From contig NZ_RAPQ01000008.1 in assembly GCF_003610555.1 (NCBI RefSeq), forward strand, positions 1,418,490 through 1,482,489: a stretch of DNA of 64,000 nt. Direction: 5' to 3'. This DNA comes from Marinifilum flexuosum. GTDB lineage: Bacteria > Bacteroidota > Bacteroidia > Bacteroidales > Marinifilaceae. The position numbers were made by a program, and so were the translations under genes. Positions 1-8,069 of this stretch are shown here, in pieces (within the stretch, counting starts at the first letter, position 1; each line of letters begins with the position of its first letter). The notes under the pieces were generated by a model. The model had not been told where the DNA came from. It worked only from the letters and a program-made list of their open reading frames with translations, and made no database searches.

Positions 1-912
1 AACAGGAGCTAGTATAAGCAAAACGATAATTGTAACAGCAAAATTACATGATAGATATATTGCAAGTCGCCAAATTCCTGTAAGAACATTGTGATGCTTA
101 AAAATTTTAAATCCATAAAAAACAGTTGTTCCGACTATTATTGCAACTCCTGACAATAGCCAAACTTCTGAAGTATAAAAAGCAATAATTAACCCCACAA
201 GACTTCCTATTATCCAAAAAAGTGGACTCAAAAGGAATTTATCTTTCTTTTCAAAAAAACTATCAAAATAGAAAAATGTAAAAAAGAGTATACCAATGGA
301 ATACAAAGCAAATAAGATAATAGATAATATGACCTTATACCATGGCAAATCAGAGAAAAACCAAAAAGGATTAGGCATGGCAAGAAAATAATAAATCAAC
401 AGAAAACTATTGATAAACACCGATAATTCATAAATAACCCTGAATAGATCTGGTTTTTTATAATCTTCTGGCTCTTTAAAGGAAAGAAGGATATGAAAAA
501 TTCCTAAAAGTAAAATAATATATGCCAAAATCTTTTGATTAATCCCAAACGAATAATCTGTAAAATCTAATACATATCGATCGAAAACAATTGGCATTGG
601 TAGTATATTTCCTTGTCCACTTGTTGCAAATCCAGTGGAGTTCTTTTTCTCTATTCTTAATGGTTTAGGAATTTTTCTAATATATTTTGTGGAAACCCAG
701 CCTCTTTCCATGTCTATATAAAGCATACTCCAACCATTATAATTATAGCTAATTTCAATAGTATCACCTTTGTGAACTTTAGCAATAGATGAACTTGTTG
801 CACTAGCTTCTTTTCGCACATTCAATACATCAACATTTACAACATATCTGTCTTTTGCAGATAAATTAAAGCACAAAAACAGGCTTAATAAAATAACAAA
901 ATAAGACTTCAT
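1..912 (-). CDS. SH3-domain plus multi-TM membrane protein (partial, C-terminus outside window)
   Basis: Reading the minus strand from an ATG at 912-910 gives a frame open to base 1 (304 residues seen, no stop). It begins with a Sec signal (MKSYFVILLSLFLCFNLSA, then KDRY), followed by a bacterial SH3-like stretch with the 'LNVRKEAS' and 'GDTIEISYNYNGWSML' pattern and 'ERGWVSTKYI' (about residues 24-85). After a linker come at least five hydrophobic segments typical of transmembrane helices. The SH3 part probably sits on the periplasmic side; its ligand is unknown. The gene faces away from its right neighbour. Function not recognised; it resembles the SH3-domain/TM proteins common in Bacteroidota. 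The C-terminal end cannot be judged. Confidence 0.8.
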   Translation of the reverse strand, partial: MKSYFVILLSLFLCFNLSAKDRYVVNVDVLNVRKEASATSSSIAKVHKGDTIEISYNYNGWSMLYIDMERGWVSTKYIRKIPKPLRIEKKNSTGFATSGQGNILPMPIVFDRYVLDFTDYSFGINQKILAYIILLLGIFHILLSFKEPEDYKKPDLFRVIYELSVFINSFLLIYYFLAMPNPFWFFSDLPWYKVILSIILFALYSIGILFFTFFYFDSFFEKKDKFLLSPLFWIIGSLVGLIIAFYTSEVWLLSGVAIIVGTTVFYGFKIFKHHNVLTGIWRLAIYLSCNFAVTIIVLLILAPV

Positions 913-1432
913 AATTATTCAATGGTTAGTTTAAGTTTCAAATAACAAATAGAATGAAGTAATTGATCATTTCAAATACAATTAAGTAGGAGAGCTTCCC
1001 TTGTTTATCGAACCCCATGGTTTATTTATTTGGCATGTATATGGTTTGTAATTGCAATAAAATTTGATTTTTCAGGGACGTAGTTATGGAGTTACAATAA
1101 AAAGGAAATAAGACGGTTCCATCAACAGATCGATAATTTGCTCCAAAGCACTCAACATACTTTTTAAAATCGATATCCGATCTTTAAATCTCACAATTCA
1201 TGCCTCAAATTTTACTTATATAAACTGCATGATTCATGAATAATACTCAGTTTTATTTCTTATCGAATTTAGATTCTCGTTAGCTGTATACCGATCTACA
1301 GCTATTTATTTATCGAAATCAATACTTTATTTATCAGGCAAAAGGGACTAAATCATTAATAATAAAAAGAAAAAAATACATTTGTTACTAATACACTTTT
1401 TATATTAAAAATAGATTATACCTACAAAAACT
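913..1432. other. Intergenic region between divergent genes, with a small palindrome
   Basis: AT-rich 520-bp gap between divergently transcribed genes; no coding frame is convincing. The one clear structure is a perfect 8-bp inverted repeat, TAGCTGTA-N8-TACAGCTA, at 1281-1304, flanked by short copies of 'TTATCGAA'. It could be an operator for either gene; no partner regulator is nearby. Confidence 0.4.
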
Positions 1433-3316
1433 ATGATTAAACCAAGATTACGCCTAATACTTCTTTTTCTCTTATCTACACTATCTACATTACAAGCTCA
1501 AGATTTTCTCAATGCACATCCTTTAAGTTTTTCAGAATTAGAAATACAATCTGCAAGTAAAATAGAAAACAAAACGCGATCCAATGTAATTGTAGTAGAT
1601 GCTTCTAAAATTACAGTACTCAAGCAAGCAGTTACCAAATACAACGATAACTTGTACAATTTGATAAATCAGGAGAAAATTAAAAGGCAAGCCATGGCCA
1701 ATACCTTGCATAAGATAATGCAGCAACGTAATACCACAGAAATAAAAAACCAAATAATTAAAGCTCAAAAGGATTATAAGGAGATGCACTCCGACATCAT
1801 AAAAAATCTTGAAAAGGCACAGGAGTGTAAAGGTTTATATGTCTTTGTAAAAAAAGACATCCCTGCCATGCCAAATCAAACACAATTAATCAATGAGGCC
1901 GAAAAAAAGATTACTCCTATAGCTATTGAGCAATTACGAGGCATATACATTCAATCGGTTACCGAATTATATAGTAGCGATCAATTTGATTCTCAATTGT
2001 ACCAACACATAAAAGAAACCATTAGTGGGACTTTTGAAATTGAGACAAAGTACAAACATGCTGTTGATTACCAGCAAAGAGTGTTTTATTATGTGGCAAA
2101 AGTTAGAGTAAATCCATTAAAGAAAAACCTGGTTCAATATGAGATGTCACCTGATGCAGGAAAATTGCCATCAAATATTGCCATTATCAACTACATGAAG
2201 GATAAATCACAAACAGAAAGTATTTTACAAAAAATGGGAGTTTCCAATCATTTAATAACACAAATTAAAGGTTACGCAAGACAAAATACTTTTAATGTAA
2301 GTAATGATAATCAAGCACGGAAGCAACGTCAAAAGCAAATCATATATGAAGGACAAAAACAGCTTGATGAACTTAGTTCGCAGATAACACAATTGAAGCG
2401 TGAGCTTCGTGAAAGTCAGTTTAGTTTGAAGCAGATCATTGAGCAAAATACCACCGTGAAGTTTAATACTGAAAACCTTAATGCTACGCTCCGTGCTGCG
2501 GAAGATCAATTAAAGCAGGCAATTCTAAATAGTGAGAAGTATGAATTAGTATTACATGAAAAAATACTAAAAGCAGAATGGGATAGACCAGTTGCTCCAA
2601 CCGATGATGCGGTAAAACAAGTTGCAGCGGATGCTTTTAATATTAAAAATCAATTGGAAAACAATTATGGCGAAATAGAACTTTTCATCGAAACTCACAA
2701 TCTTGTCAATGGAGATTATACTGAGAAGCAAGGCCAAAAGAAAGAGTACAAACAAAAAATTAGCAGATTCTGGTTATTCCCTGAAGCAATAGTCACAGGC
2801 TATAAACTACATACAATTGCCCAATTTAAAATTATTGGTGAAACAAGTGTGAGTGATGATGATAAAATGCAGAAAGAAAAGGATGAGGAAGTAATAGTCC
2901 TAGAGGGACCTTGTTCAGGTCCAGAATATTTATCAAATGAAGATTATTATAGATGTACTGGTATGGGAGAAAGTGCAGATATGATATATTCTAAAAAAAT
3001 AGCTAAAAATCAGGCTCGAGATAGATTGAAACAAATAATAAAAACTACTATACCAATAATTCTTCAGAAATATGTAAAAGCAAGAAAATGGGAAGTTGAG
3101 GAGGTTGTAAATGAAGCGAGTGAGCAATTATTGAATAATTCAAGAGTTATCTGTAATAAACTAAAAAGAACCCGTAAAAATACATTTCAAACCTACATAA
3201 CCATAGAAATGAGTGCTAAGGATTTGAATAAGGTTGTAAGGGACATACGAACACTGCGTACGTTCGAAATTGATATAATAAATTTCAAAACGAGTGATGA
3301 ATCTGACAGGAAATAA
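1433..3316 (+). CDS. Secreted coiled-coil protein of unknown function
   Basis: 627 residues. The N-terminus is a Sec signal peptide (LILLFLLSTLSTLQAQ, cleavage after about residue 22). The body is largely charged alpha-helix: a long coiled-coil-like stretch around residues 295-385 is rich in Gln/Glu/Lys heptads. The C-terminal 130 residues contain a 'YRCTGMGESADMI' segment followed by 'AKNQARDRLKQIIKTT', a pattern seen in LPP20-like periplasmic proteins in which calculated tandem helices follow a short beta domain; that link is tentative. There are two Cys residues close together near 'GPCSGPEYL' and 'YYRCTG'. No enzymatic motif is visible. It stands alone on this strand; a terminator-like hairpin lies at 3455-3486. 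Confidence 0.8.
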   Translation: MIKPRLRLILLFLLSTLSTLQAQDFLNAHPLSFSELEIQSASKIENKTRSNVIVVDASKITVLKQAVTKYNDNLYNLINQEKIKRQAMANTLHKIMQQRNTTEIKNQIIKAQKDYKEMHSDIIKNLEKAQECKGLYVFVKKDIPAMPNQTQLINEAEKKITPIAIEQLRGIYIQSVTELYSSDQFDSQLYQHIKETISGTFEIETKYKHAVDYQQRVFYYVAKVRVNPLKKNLVQYEMSPDAGKLPSNIAIINYMKDKSQTESILQKMGVSNHLITQIKGYARQNTFNVSNDNQARKQRQKQIIYEGQKQLDELSSQITQLKRELRESQFSLKQIIEQNTTVKFNTENLNATLRAAEDQLKQAILNSEKYELVLHEKILKAEWDRPVAPTDDAVKQVAADAFNIKNQLENNYGEIELFIETHNLVNGDYTEKQGQKKEYKQKISRFWLFPEAIVTGYKLHTIAQFKIIGETSVSDDDKMQKEKDEEVIVLEGPCSGPEYLSNEDYYRCTGMGESADMIYSKKIAKNQARDRLKQIIKTTIPIILQKYVKARKWEVEEVVNEASEQLLNNSRVICNKLKRTRKNTFQTYITIEMSAKDLNKVVRDIRTLRTFEIDIINFKTSDESDRK

Positions 3317-3367
3317 GGCGTTCACTCCTCGGGCCTCGGTAAAAATTTCGCCAGGGCTTTCCAAAAT

Positions 3368-3438
3368 CCTGTTGCTTGTTCCGCTAGAACTCTAAAGTTA
3401 GGTTCATGCATCAAACCAGTAGCTACTCAAGCAACAGG
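3368..3438 (+). ncRNA. Candidate structured RNA stem (11-bp inverted repeat)
   Basis: CCTGTTGCTTG (3368-3378) is perfectly complementary to CAAGCAACAGG (3428-3438), enclosing a 49-nt loop. It is followed 16 nt later by a terminator-like hairpin, the order expected for a small structured transcript or the 3' end of a longer one. Strand is assigned from the terminator T run. No known RNA family is recognised. Confidence 0.3.
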
Positions 3439-3454
3439 CATTTGTCAGTGAATT

Positions 3455-3486
3455 CACCCTTGCTTTAGCAGGGGTGTTTGTTTTTT
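3455..3486 (+). terminator. Rho-independent terminator-like hairpin
   Basis: CACCCTTGCT-TT-AGCAGGGGTG (one G-U pair) is followed by TTTGTTTTTT. It lies 139 bp past the stop of the coiled-coil gene and could end that transcript or a small RNA starting near 3330. Confidence 0.5.
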
Positions 3487-3847
3487 CATGATCTCACTCC
3501 AGCTGAGGCTCTGAATTAGTTCAATCTTAACTACAGCAAGGGTTCACCCTGTCACAATTTTTTCGCTCAACCACTCGTCGTTCACAGCAATTCCCGGCTT
3601 TCCGAGCCATTGTCGCTATCACTCCAAATGCAAAAAAGCCTCCATTGCTCACTTTAAGCGAGCCTGCTGGGTCGGGTGCTATCAGTTTTTGTCATCTTTT
3701 TTGAGCGGCCACGGCCAGTACTTTGCCCTGGTAAAAATTTTGCATTCCCAGTAAAATAAAGGCAATTTCAAATAGAGATGGAGAGAGGCAAAAAAAAAGA
3801 ACTGTCATTTACTCGCAAAATTTTATACCACTTCAAAGCACTTTAAC

Positions 3848-4120
3848 CTATTCACCCGGGTCAAGCACCTCCAACCCAATTGTTTTCTCATACATTTCAT
3901 TCGAAGCATTCAAAAACAACCAACCCGATGCTTCACCCGGCAACATCCAACACCGCTTCAAAAAAGCCGCCAAAAACTGCTGGCTGTCAATCACAGAAAA
4001 CCAGTTTCTGTTTTACTTGCCAGTCACACCCTTCCACTCGCGGGCGGCTCGCCACTCTGTATTATAGGCCGCTACCAACCACCACAAACCCCACCACCAC
4101 CCATTTAAAAAGCAAGCATT
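3848..4120 (-). pseudogene. Possible degenerate protein fragment with an in-frame stop
   Basis: On the minus strand the frame from 4120 to the TAG at 3850-3848 reads as 90 codons interrupted only by TAA at 4015-4013. The half after that stop is protein-like (for example 'NWFSVIDSQQFLAAFLKR' and 'GLEVLDPGE'); the half before is Trp/Gly-rich owing to TGG runs. No start codon precedes it. Either a decayed gene or chance in a GC-richer non-coding repeat; a second frame of the same strand is equally broken. Low confidence. Confidence 0.2.
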
Positions 4121-4277
4121 TTAATGAGTGATGGAATGTTGTGCAGGAAGAATTGATAATTGTTTACAGATCATTGTCCTTTGAATTTTTCCTCCTCCCT
4201 GATAAACAAAGATATTTCCTCTCTTCGTCCCAATATCAAATGTTTACCCCGCTTGAATTTTGCAATTCAGCCAACAA

Positions 4278-4358
4278 GTCAAGCTTATACAAAGTTTTGA
4301 TGGATTTTTTGATCCAAACAATTTTCTTGGGCATAAAAAATCCATCAAAAAGCTTGAC
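4278..4358. repeat. Long imperfect inverted repeat (24-bp right arm)
   Basis: TTTTGATGGATTTTTT (4295-4310) pairs perfectly with AAAAAATCCATCAAAA (4335-4350), and GTCAAGCTT (4278-4286) pairs with AAGCTTGAC (4350-4358). The left arm carries about nine extra bases between the two blocks; the spacer is 24 bp. In RNA this would be a very stable hairpin; it sits 127 bp before the promoter of the small membrane-protein gene. Confidence 0.6.
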
Positions 4359-4484
4359 ATCTCACCCGCATTCCGGATAATGATTGGATGCTTATCAGAT
4401 AGCAGCAAAAACTCTGGATGATTTCTCCTCCCAAATATTAATTTAAAGCATGTTGGTGCAAGTTGAAGTAAATCAGTCTATTGG

Positions 4485-4517
4485 TTTGGCTTTCTCTTGG
4501 AAAGATACATAAGTTTG
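4485..4517 (+). promoter_or_regulatory. Bacteroidota-type promoter for the small membrane protein gene
   Basis: TTTG at 4485-4488, a 21-bp spacer, then TAAGTTTG at 4510-4517, matching the Bacteroidota sigma-ABfr consensus TTTG-N19-21-TAnnTTTG. Expected start near 4523 gives a leader of about 22 nt before the ATG at 4546. Confidence 0.6.
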
Positions 4518-4545
4518 TTATAAGTACTAACCAAATCATCATCAT

Positions 4546-4773
4546 ATGAATAAGATATCATCATTTGTAATCGGCACTTTATCCACAATGGGAGTAGCAG
4601 AATCATTGGGAATGGGAAGTCCTAATATTCAAGCTGTACAGGAAGTACCCGTTGACAGCGCGGAAGCACTAATTTCTGTTATTGGTGGAGCCATCTCAAC
4701 CATTATTGTGGCCTTGTTAAAGCGCTGGTGGAAAAAATTGGATGAGAGAAAGAAACAGCCTAATACCTCCTAG
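4546..4773 (+). CDS. Small single-TM protein, holin-like in layout, partner of DUF6266 gene
   Basis: 75 residues. A polar N-terminal half is followed by one hydrophobic helix (about residues 42-58, 'ALISVIGGAISTIIVALL') and a strongly basic tail 'KRWWKKLDERKKQ'. That layout is typical of small inner-membrane proteins, including some phage holins, but there is no holin signature, so function is not assigned. It has a good promoter at 4485-4517 and lies 65 bp ahead of the DUF6266 gene; both genes carry the same leader motif TACTAACCAAA (4525-4535 and 4818-4828). The pairing and the shared leader suggest co-regulation and a joint role. Confidence 0.65.
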   Translation: MNKISSFVIGTLSTMGVAESLGMGSPNIQAVQEVPVDSAEALISVIGGAISTIIVALLKRWWKKLDERKKQPNTS

Positions 4774-4838
4774 GGACCAAGTCTGTATCTGTCTCAATTC
4801 TATGTTTATTAATGCAATACTAACCAAAACCTTTAATC

Positions 4839-5462
4839 ATGGGGAAATACAATCAAGGAATCCTGGGGCCATTTACGGGGAAAGTGGGCTCAGTAGTAGG
4901 TAGCAGTTGGAAAGGGGTGAATTACATCAAGTCACTACCAGGTCCGAATGCATCGAATACGGAAGGGCAACAAAAGCAACGCAGCAGATTCAAAGCTGTT
5001 GTAAGTTTTGCCTCTTCTTTATTGGAAACACTCATTCGTCCTGTCTGGAATCTTTCAGCAGGAAAAATGACCGGCTACAATTTGTTTGTGAAAACAAACA
5101 TTGCTGCCTTTGATGAAACGGGAGATTTATCAAACTTCTCTCAATTTAGAGCATCAGTGGGTAATTTGAGTTTGCCTTCAAATCTTACCATCCAGGATGA
5201 TGCTGAAGTGTCATCAGGAATCGAGATGAGTTGGAAGGATGAAAGCACTACTGGAGTTGGGAATGCTGACGATAAATTACATTTGCTTGTAATGAGTGAC
5301 TCAAAGGTTCATATGATTCATTCCACTGCAGCAAGGTCTGATCAATCTGCAGAGATTACTCTTCCGGTGGATCCTGGTGCAACTCACATTTATGCTTTCT
5401 TTGGAACAGCTGAAGCTGACGAATACTCTTTGGACCAATACCAGATGGTTAATGTGACTTAA
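4839..5462 (+). CDS. DUF6266 family protein
   Basis: 207 residues. The N-terminus 'MGKYNQGILGPFTGKVGSVV' followed by 'WKGVNYIKSLPG' is the hallmark of the DUF6266 family, widespread and often multi-copy in Bacteroidota and without known function. The middle part (residues 45-110) is helical; the C-terminal half (about 120-207) reads as beta-strands like an Ig/fibronectin-type fold ('GIEMSWKDES', 'KLHLLVMSD', 'THIYAFFGTAE'). There is no signal peptide. Gly-rich N-terminus and beta C-terminus are compatible with a structural or particle protein, but this is inference. It is followed by a strong terminator (5487-5523). Start chosen at the conserved MGKY. Confidence 0.8.
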   Translation: MGKYNQGILGPFTGKVGSVVGSSWKGVNYIKSLPGPNASNTEGQQKQRSRFKAVVSFASSLLETLIRPVWNLSAGKMTGYNLFVKTNIAAFDETGDLSNFSQFRASVGNLSLPSNLTIQDDAEVSSGIEMSWKDESTTGVGNADDKLHLLVMSDSKVHMIHSTAARSDQSAEITLPVDPGATHIYAFFGTAEADEYSLDQYQMVNVT

Positions 5463-5486
5463 AAGTCAAGTAATTTTAGGGTGCTT

Positions 5487-5523
5487 AAAGCTGCTGCGAT
5501 TTTCGTAGCAGCTTTTTGTTTTT
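5487..5523 (+). terminator. Terminator after the DUF6266 gene
   Basis: AAAGCTGCTGCG-ATTTT-CGTAGCAGCTTT (one G-U pair) followed by TTTGTTTTT; 24 bp past the stop codon. Confidence 0.8.
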
Positions 5524-5648
5524 CGAAGAAAATGTATATCACTTTTGTGGCTCCCATGTTGCTCCTAAGCAGAAATCAAACAAATTTCAAATTTTAGAAA
5601 CCCCATGTTTACTGGTCATGCCGAGAGATTGTGTATGTATAGCTCACT

Positions 5649-5690
5649 GTCCCCCAGACGTGTACTCTAACCTGGCTGAGCTACGCCCCG
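5649..5690 (-). pseudogene. Truncated tRNA-Pro (GGG) fragment, 5' half only
   Basis: The minus strand from 5690 reads CGGGGCGTAGCTCAGCCAGG, then TTAGAGTACACGTCTGGGGG and AC. This is the acceptor 5' strand, D arm, anticodon 5' stem (CACGT) and loop (CTGGGGG, anticodon GGG) of a bacterial tRNA-Pro. Homology stops two bases into the 3' anticodon stem; no T-arm (GGTTCGAATCC-like) or 3' acceptor follows. The broken side faces the DUF6266 locus, as if an insertion or deletion cut the gene at the anticodon arm. Not a functional tRNA as written. Confidence 0.7.
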
Positions 5691-6473
5691 AATAGAACAA
5701 CAAATATAGTTTATGAAAATCATCCTGCAAAAAGTTTGCTAAAAGAGATTAATGTTGCGTGGTATAGTAAAAGATCGTTTTATATTAAAGAAATAATTCC
5801 TTATAACTACACTTTGAATTATAAGGATTTCTGGATACTTATTCTCTAAGTTAAGAATGTCCTTCTCGCTAATCATAAACAATGATATTTCAATTAAGCT
5901 GATGAAATTTCTTTTTTATCTATATGGCTTAAAATGCATAAAAGAATGAAGTTGATATGTATAAAAAAATCATTAGTATTTTGAAGCGATTGGGTAATTA
6001 TACCTATTGATAGATAGTTTATTAATATGCATTTTTGCTTCGTAGAAAAGCTTGTTGGGTTTTCGTTTGATGGCTTTTGTCATTTTAAAACTTGCTCTTT
6101 ATATGTTGTACAATATTTCTAGCGATTTTTTGACAAAATTTGAAAAAAACAACTAATTGTGATTAATAATCTGGAAAACAGATTGATATAAGTATTGATT
6201 TTTAGCTAGGTTTGATATTCAAACGTTTACGCTGGAAAGTGCTGTTTTTAAACAGTTTCTTATCTACAATGAAAGTATTTATATTCGTCCATCAATATTG
6301 AAATAATTCTTTAAAGGGGATTGAGATTTAAATACAGACTTTATTAATTGATGTAAAGATTAACTGCTCAATTAAAGGGATAAGAATTAAAAGAAGAATT
6401 GAATAGCAATTGAAGTATATATAGAAATTCCTTGAGATTTTCTTAGCAAATTACTTGAAAATAAATATTAAAG
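5691..6473. other. AT-rich intergenic region upstream of the carboxyltransferase operon
   Basis: 780 bp with no credible gene. I looked for a cobalamin riboswitch (relevant to methylmalonyl-CoA metabolism) and saw none of its conserved boxes. It contains the promoter candidate at 6183-6214; otherwise I see nothing specific. Confidence 0.5.
6183..6214 (+). promoter_or_regulatory. Candidate promoter of the carboxyltransferase operon
   Basis: TTG at 6183-6185, 21-bp spacer, TAGGTTTG at 6207-6214, fitting the Bacteroidota consensus. It would give a long leader of about 250 nt. Confidence 0.4.
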
Positions 6474-8030
6474 ATGAAGGTATCTGAAAAGTTAGATCTC
6501 TTAAAGAAAAAAAGAGAAGAAGTTAAAATGATGGGCGGGGAAGCTCGTGTTGCCAAGCAGCACGATAAAGGTAAGCTTTCCGCACGAGAGAGAATAGACT
6601 TGCTTTTTGATGAGGGAAGTTTTAGAGAATTGGATATGTTTGTGGAACACCGTTGTACAAACTTTGGCTTCGAAAATACTGAAATTCCAGCTGATGGCGT
6701 TATTATCGGTCATGGGTTAGTAAATGGTAGAACAGTATTTGCTTATTCTCAAGATTTTACTTCAAGAGGAGGATCTTTAGGTGAAATGCACGCTGCAAAA
6801 ATCTGTAAAGTTATGGATTTGGCTGTTAGCGCTGGAGCTCCTGTTGTAGGATTGAATGATTCTGGTGGAGCACGTGTTGAAGAAGGTGTTGATGCATTGA
6901 AAGGTTACGGTGAAATTTTTATGCGTAATTCAAGAGCATCGGGTGTGGTTCCACAGATTTCTGCAATTATGGGTCCTTGTGCTGGTGGTGCAGTATATTC
7001 TCCAGCTATGACTGACTTTGTTTACATGGTTAAAAAACAGAGTCACATGTTTATTACATCTCCATACGTAATTAAAACAGTTACAGGTGAAGAGACTACT
7101 TTCGAAGAGTTGGGTGGAGCTATGGCCCACAACGCTAAGAGTGGTAATGCTCACTTCGCTTGCGATACTGATGAAGAAACAATTGAAGCAATTCGCGATT
7201 TGTTAAGCTACTTGCCAAACAATAACTTGGAAGAAACTCCACAGTTGGCAATGGGTGACGATCCTCAGCGTATTTGTGAAGAATTGGATACAATGATTCC
7301 TGATGATGCAAAAACACCTTACGATATGAAGGCTGTTATTGAATCGGTACTTGACCAGGGAGAATTCTACGAAGTACACGAGCATTATGCAGAAAATGCA
7401 ATTATCGGTTTTGGTCGTTTAGATAACCAATCAGTTGGTATCATCGCAAACCAGCCATTAATTCAGGCAGGTTGTTTAGATATCGATGCATCTGATAAGA
7501 TTTCTCGTTTCGTACGTACTTGTGATGCTTTCAATATACCAATGGTAACATTTGTTGACGTTCCTGGATACCTTCCTGGAGTACAGCAAGAGCTAGGAGG
7601 TATTATCCGCCACGGTGCAAAGTTACTTTGGAGTTATGCTGAAGCTACTGTACCCAAGTTTACTGTTGTAACACGTAAGGATTACGGTGGAGCTTACCTG
7701 GCAATGTGTTCTAAGCCATTAGGAGCTGATATGGTATTTGCTTGGCCAACTGCTGAAATTGCGGTAATGGGTGCTAAGGGTGCTGTAGAGGTTATCTCAT
7801 CTTACAAGAAAGAAATTGCTGCTGCTGACGATAAGCAAGCTAAGACTGATGAGAAGATTAAGGAATACGAAGACGCATTTAACGTTCCTTACTTGGCAGC
7901 TCAGCGCGGATACATTGATGATGTAATCCTTCCTAGCGAAACTCGTGCTCGTTTGATTGACGCATTAAATGCAATGAAGACTAAAGCAGAGGTATTACCA
8001 GCTAAGAAACACGGAAATATTCCATTGTAA
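6474..8030 (+). CDS. mmdA: Acyl-CoA carboxyltransferase (methylmalonyl-CoA decarboxylase/transcarboxylase 12S-type subunit)
   Basis: 518 residues, the usual length for the family. Two crotonase-fold carboxyltransferase domains: the N-terminal one carries 'GGSLGEMHAAKI', 'SGGARVEEG' and the oxyanion-hole segment '[16 protein letters not shown]'; the C-terminal one carries 'TFVDVPGYLPG' and 'RKDYGGAYLAM'. The protein moves CO2 between (S)-methylmalonyl-CoA/propionyl-CoA and a biotin arm in the cytosol. No biotin carboxylase lies in this operon; the partner 280 bp downstream is a 5S-type carboxyltransferase fused to a biotin domain. That pairing favours transcarboxylation or decarboxylation of methylmalonyl-CoA (propionate-forming fermentation) over ATP-driven carboxylation, but the sequence alone cannot fix the direction. 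A paralogue (pccB) sits at 38951-40486. Confidence 0.9.
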   Translation: MKVSEKLDLLKKKREEVKMMGGEARVAKQHDKGKLSARERIDLLFDEGSFRELDMFVEHRCTNFGFENTEIPADGVIIGHGLVNGRTVFAYSQDFTSRGGSLGEMHAAKICKVMDLAVSAGAPVVGLNDSGGARVEEGVDALKGYGEIFMRNSRASGVVPQISAIMGPCAGGAVYSPAMTDFVYMVKKQSHMFITSPYVIKTVTGEETTFEELGGAMAHNAKSGNAHFACDTDEETIEAIRDLLSYLPNNNLEETPQLAMGDDPQRICEELDTMIPDDAKTPYDMKAVIESVLDQGEFYEVHEHYAENAIIGFGRLDNQSVGIIANQPLIQAGCLDIDASDKISRFVRTCDAFNIPMVTFVDVPGYLPGVQQELGGIIRHGAKLLWSYAEATVPKFTVVTRKDYGGAYLAMCSKPLGADMVFAWPTAEIAVMGAKGAVEVISSYKKEIAAADDKQAKTDEKIKEYEDAFNVPYLAAQRGYIDDVILPSETRARLIDALNAMKTKAEVLPAKKHGNIPL

Positions 8031-8069
8031 GAAAGATTTTAAAAAGTTAATTATTAATACCAAATAATT

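Larger units (their letters stand above)
3317..4484. other. Non-coding, GC-richer region upstream of the DUF6266 cassette
   Basis: About 1.17 kb without a believable intact gene, visibly richer in G+C than the flanks. It contains an 11-bp inverted repeat (3368-3378 with 3428-3438), a terminator-like hairpin (3455-3486), a second small hairpin AGGGT-TC-ACCCT at 3539-3550 followed by a T run, an 11-bp direct repeat GGTAAAAATTT (3338-3348 and 3730-3740), a broken minus-strand frame (3848-4120) and a long inverted repeat (4278-4358). The two plus-strand open frames here (83 and 79 codons) have compositions unlike proteins. It looks like decayed mobile DNA or a structured RNA locus. Confidence 0.5.

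Noticed and set aside
3880-4380. Two plus-strand open frames (83 and 79 codons) in the GC-richer gap
   Set aside because: Thr/Pro/His-rich or patchy composition, no promoter or leader, and the second contains the long inverted repeat; they look like chance frames.
5600-5690. Intact tRNA-Pro gene or tRNA with intron
   Set aside because: No T-arm or 3' acceptor strand is found on the lower-coordinate side within 100 bp, and group I introns are not known in bacterial tRNA-Pro; a truncated remnant explains it better.
5691-6473. Cobalamin riboswitch upstream of the methylmalonyl-CoA operon
   Set aside because: None of the conserved boxes is visible in this AT-rich region.
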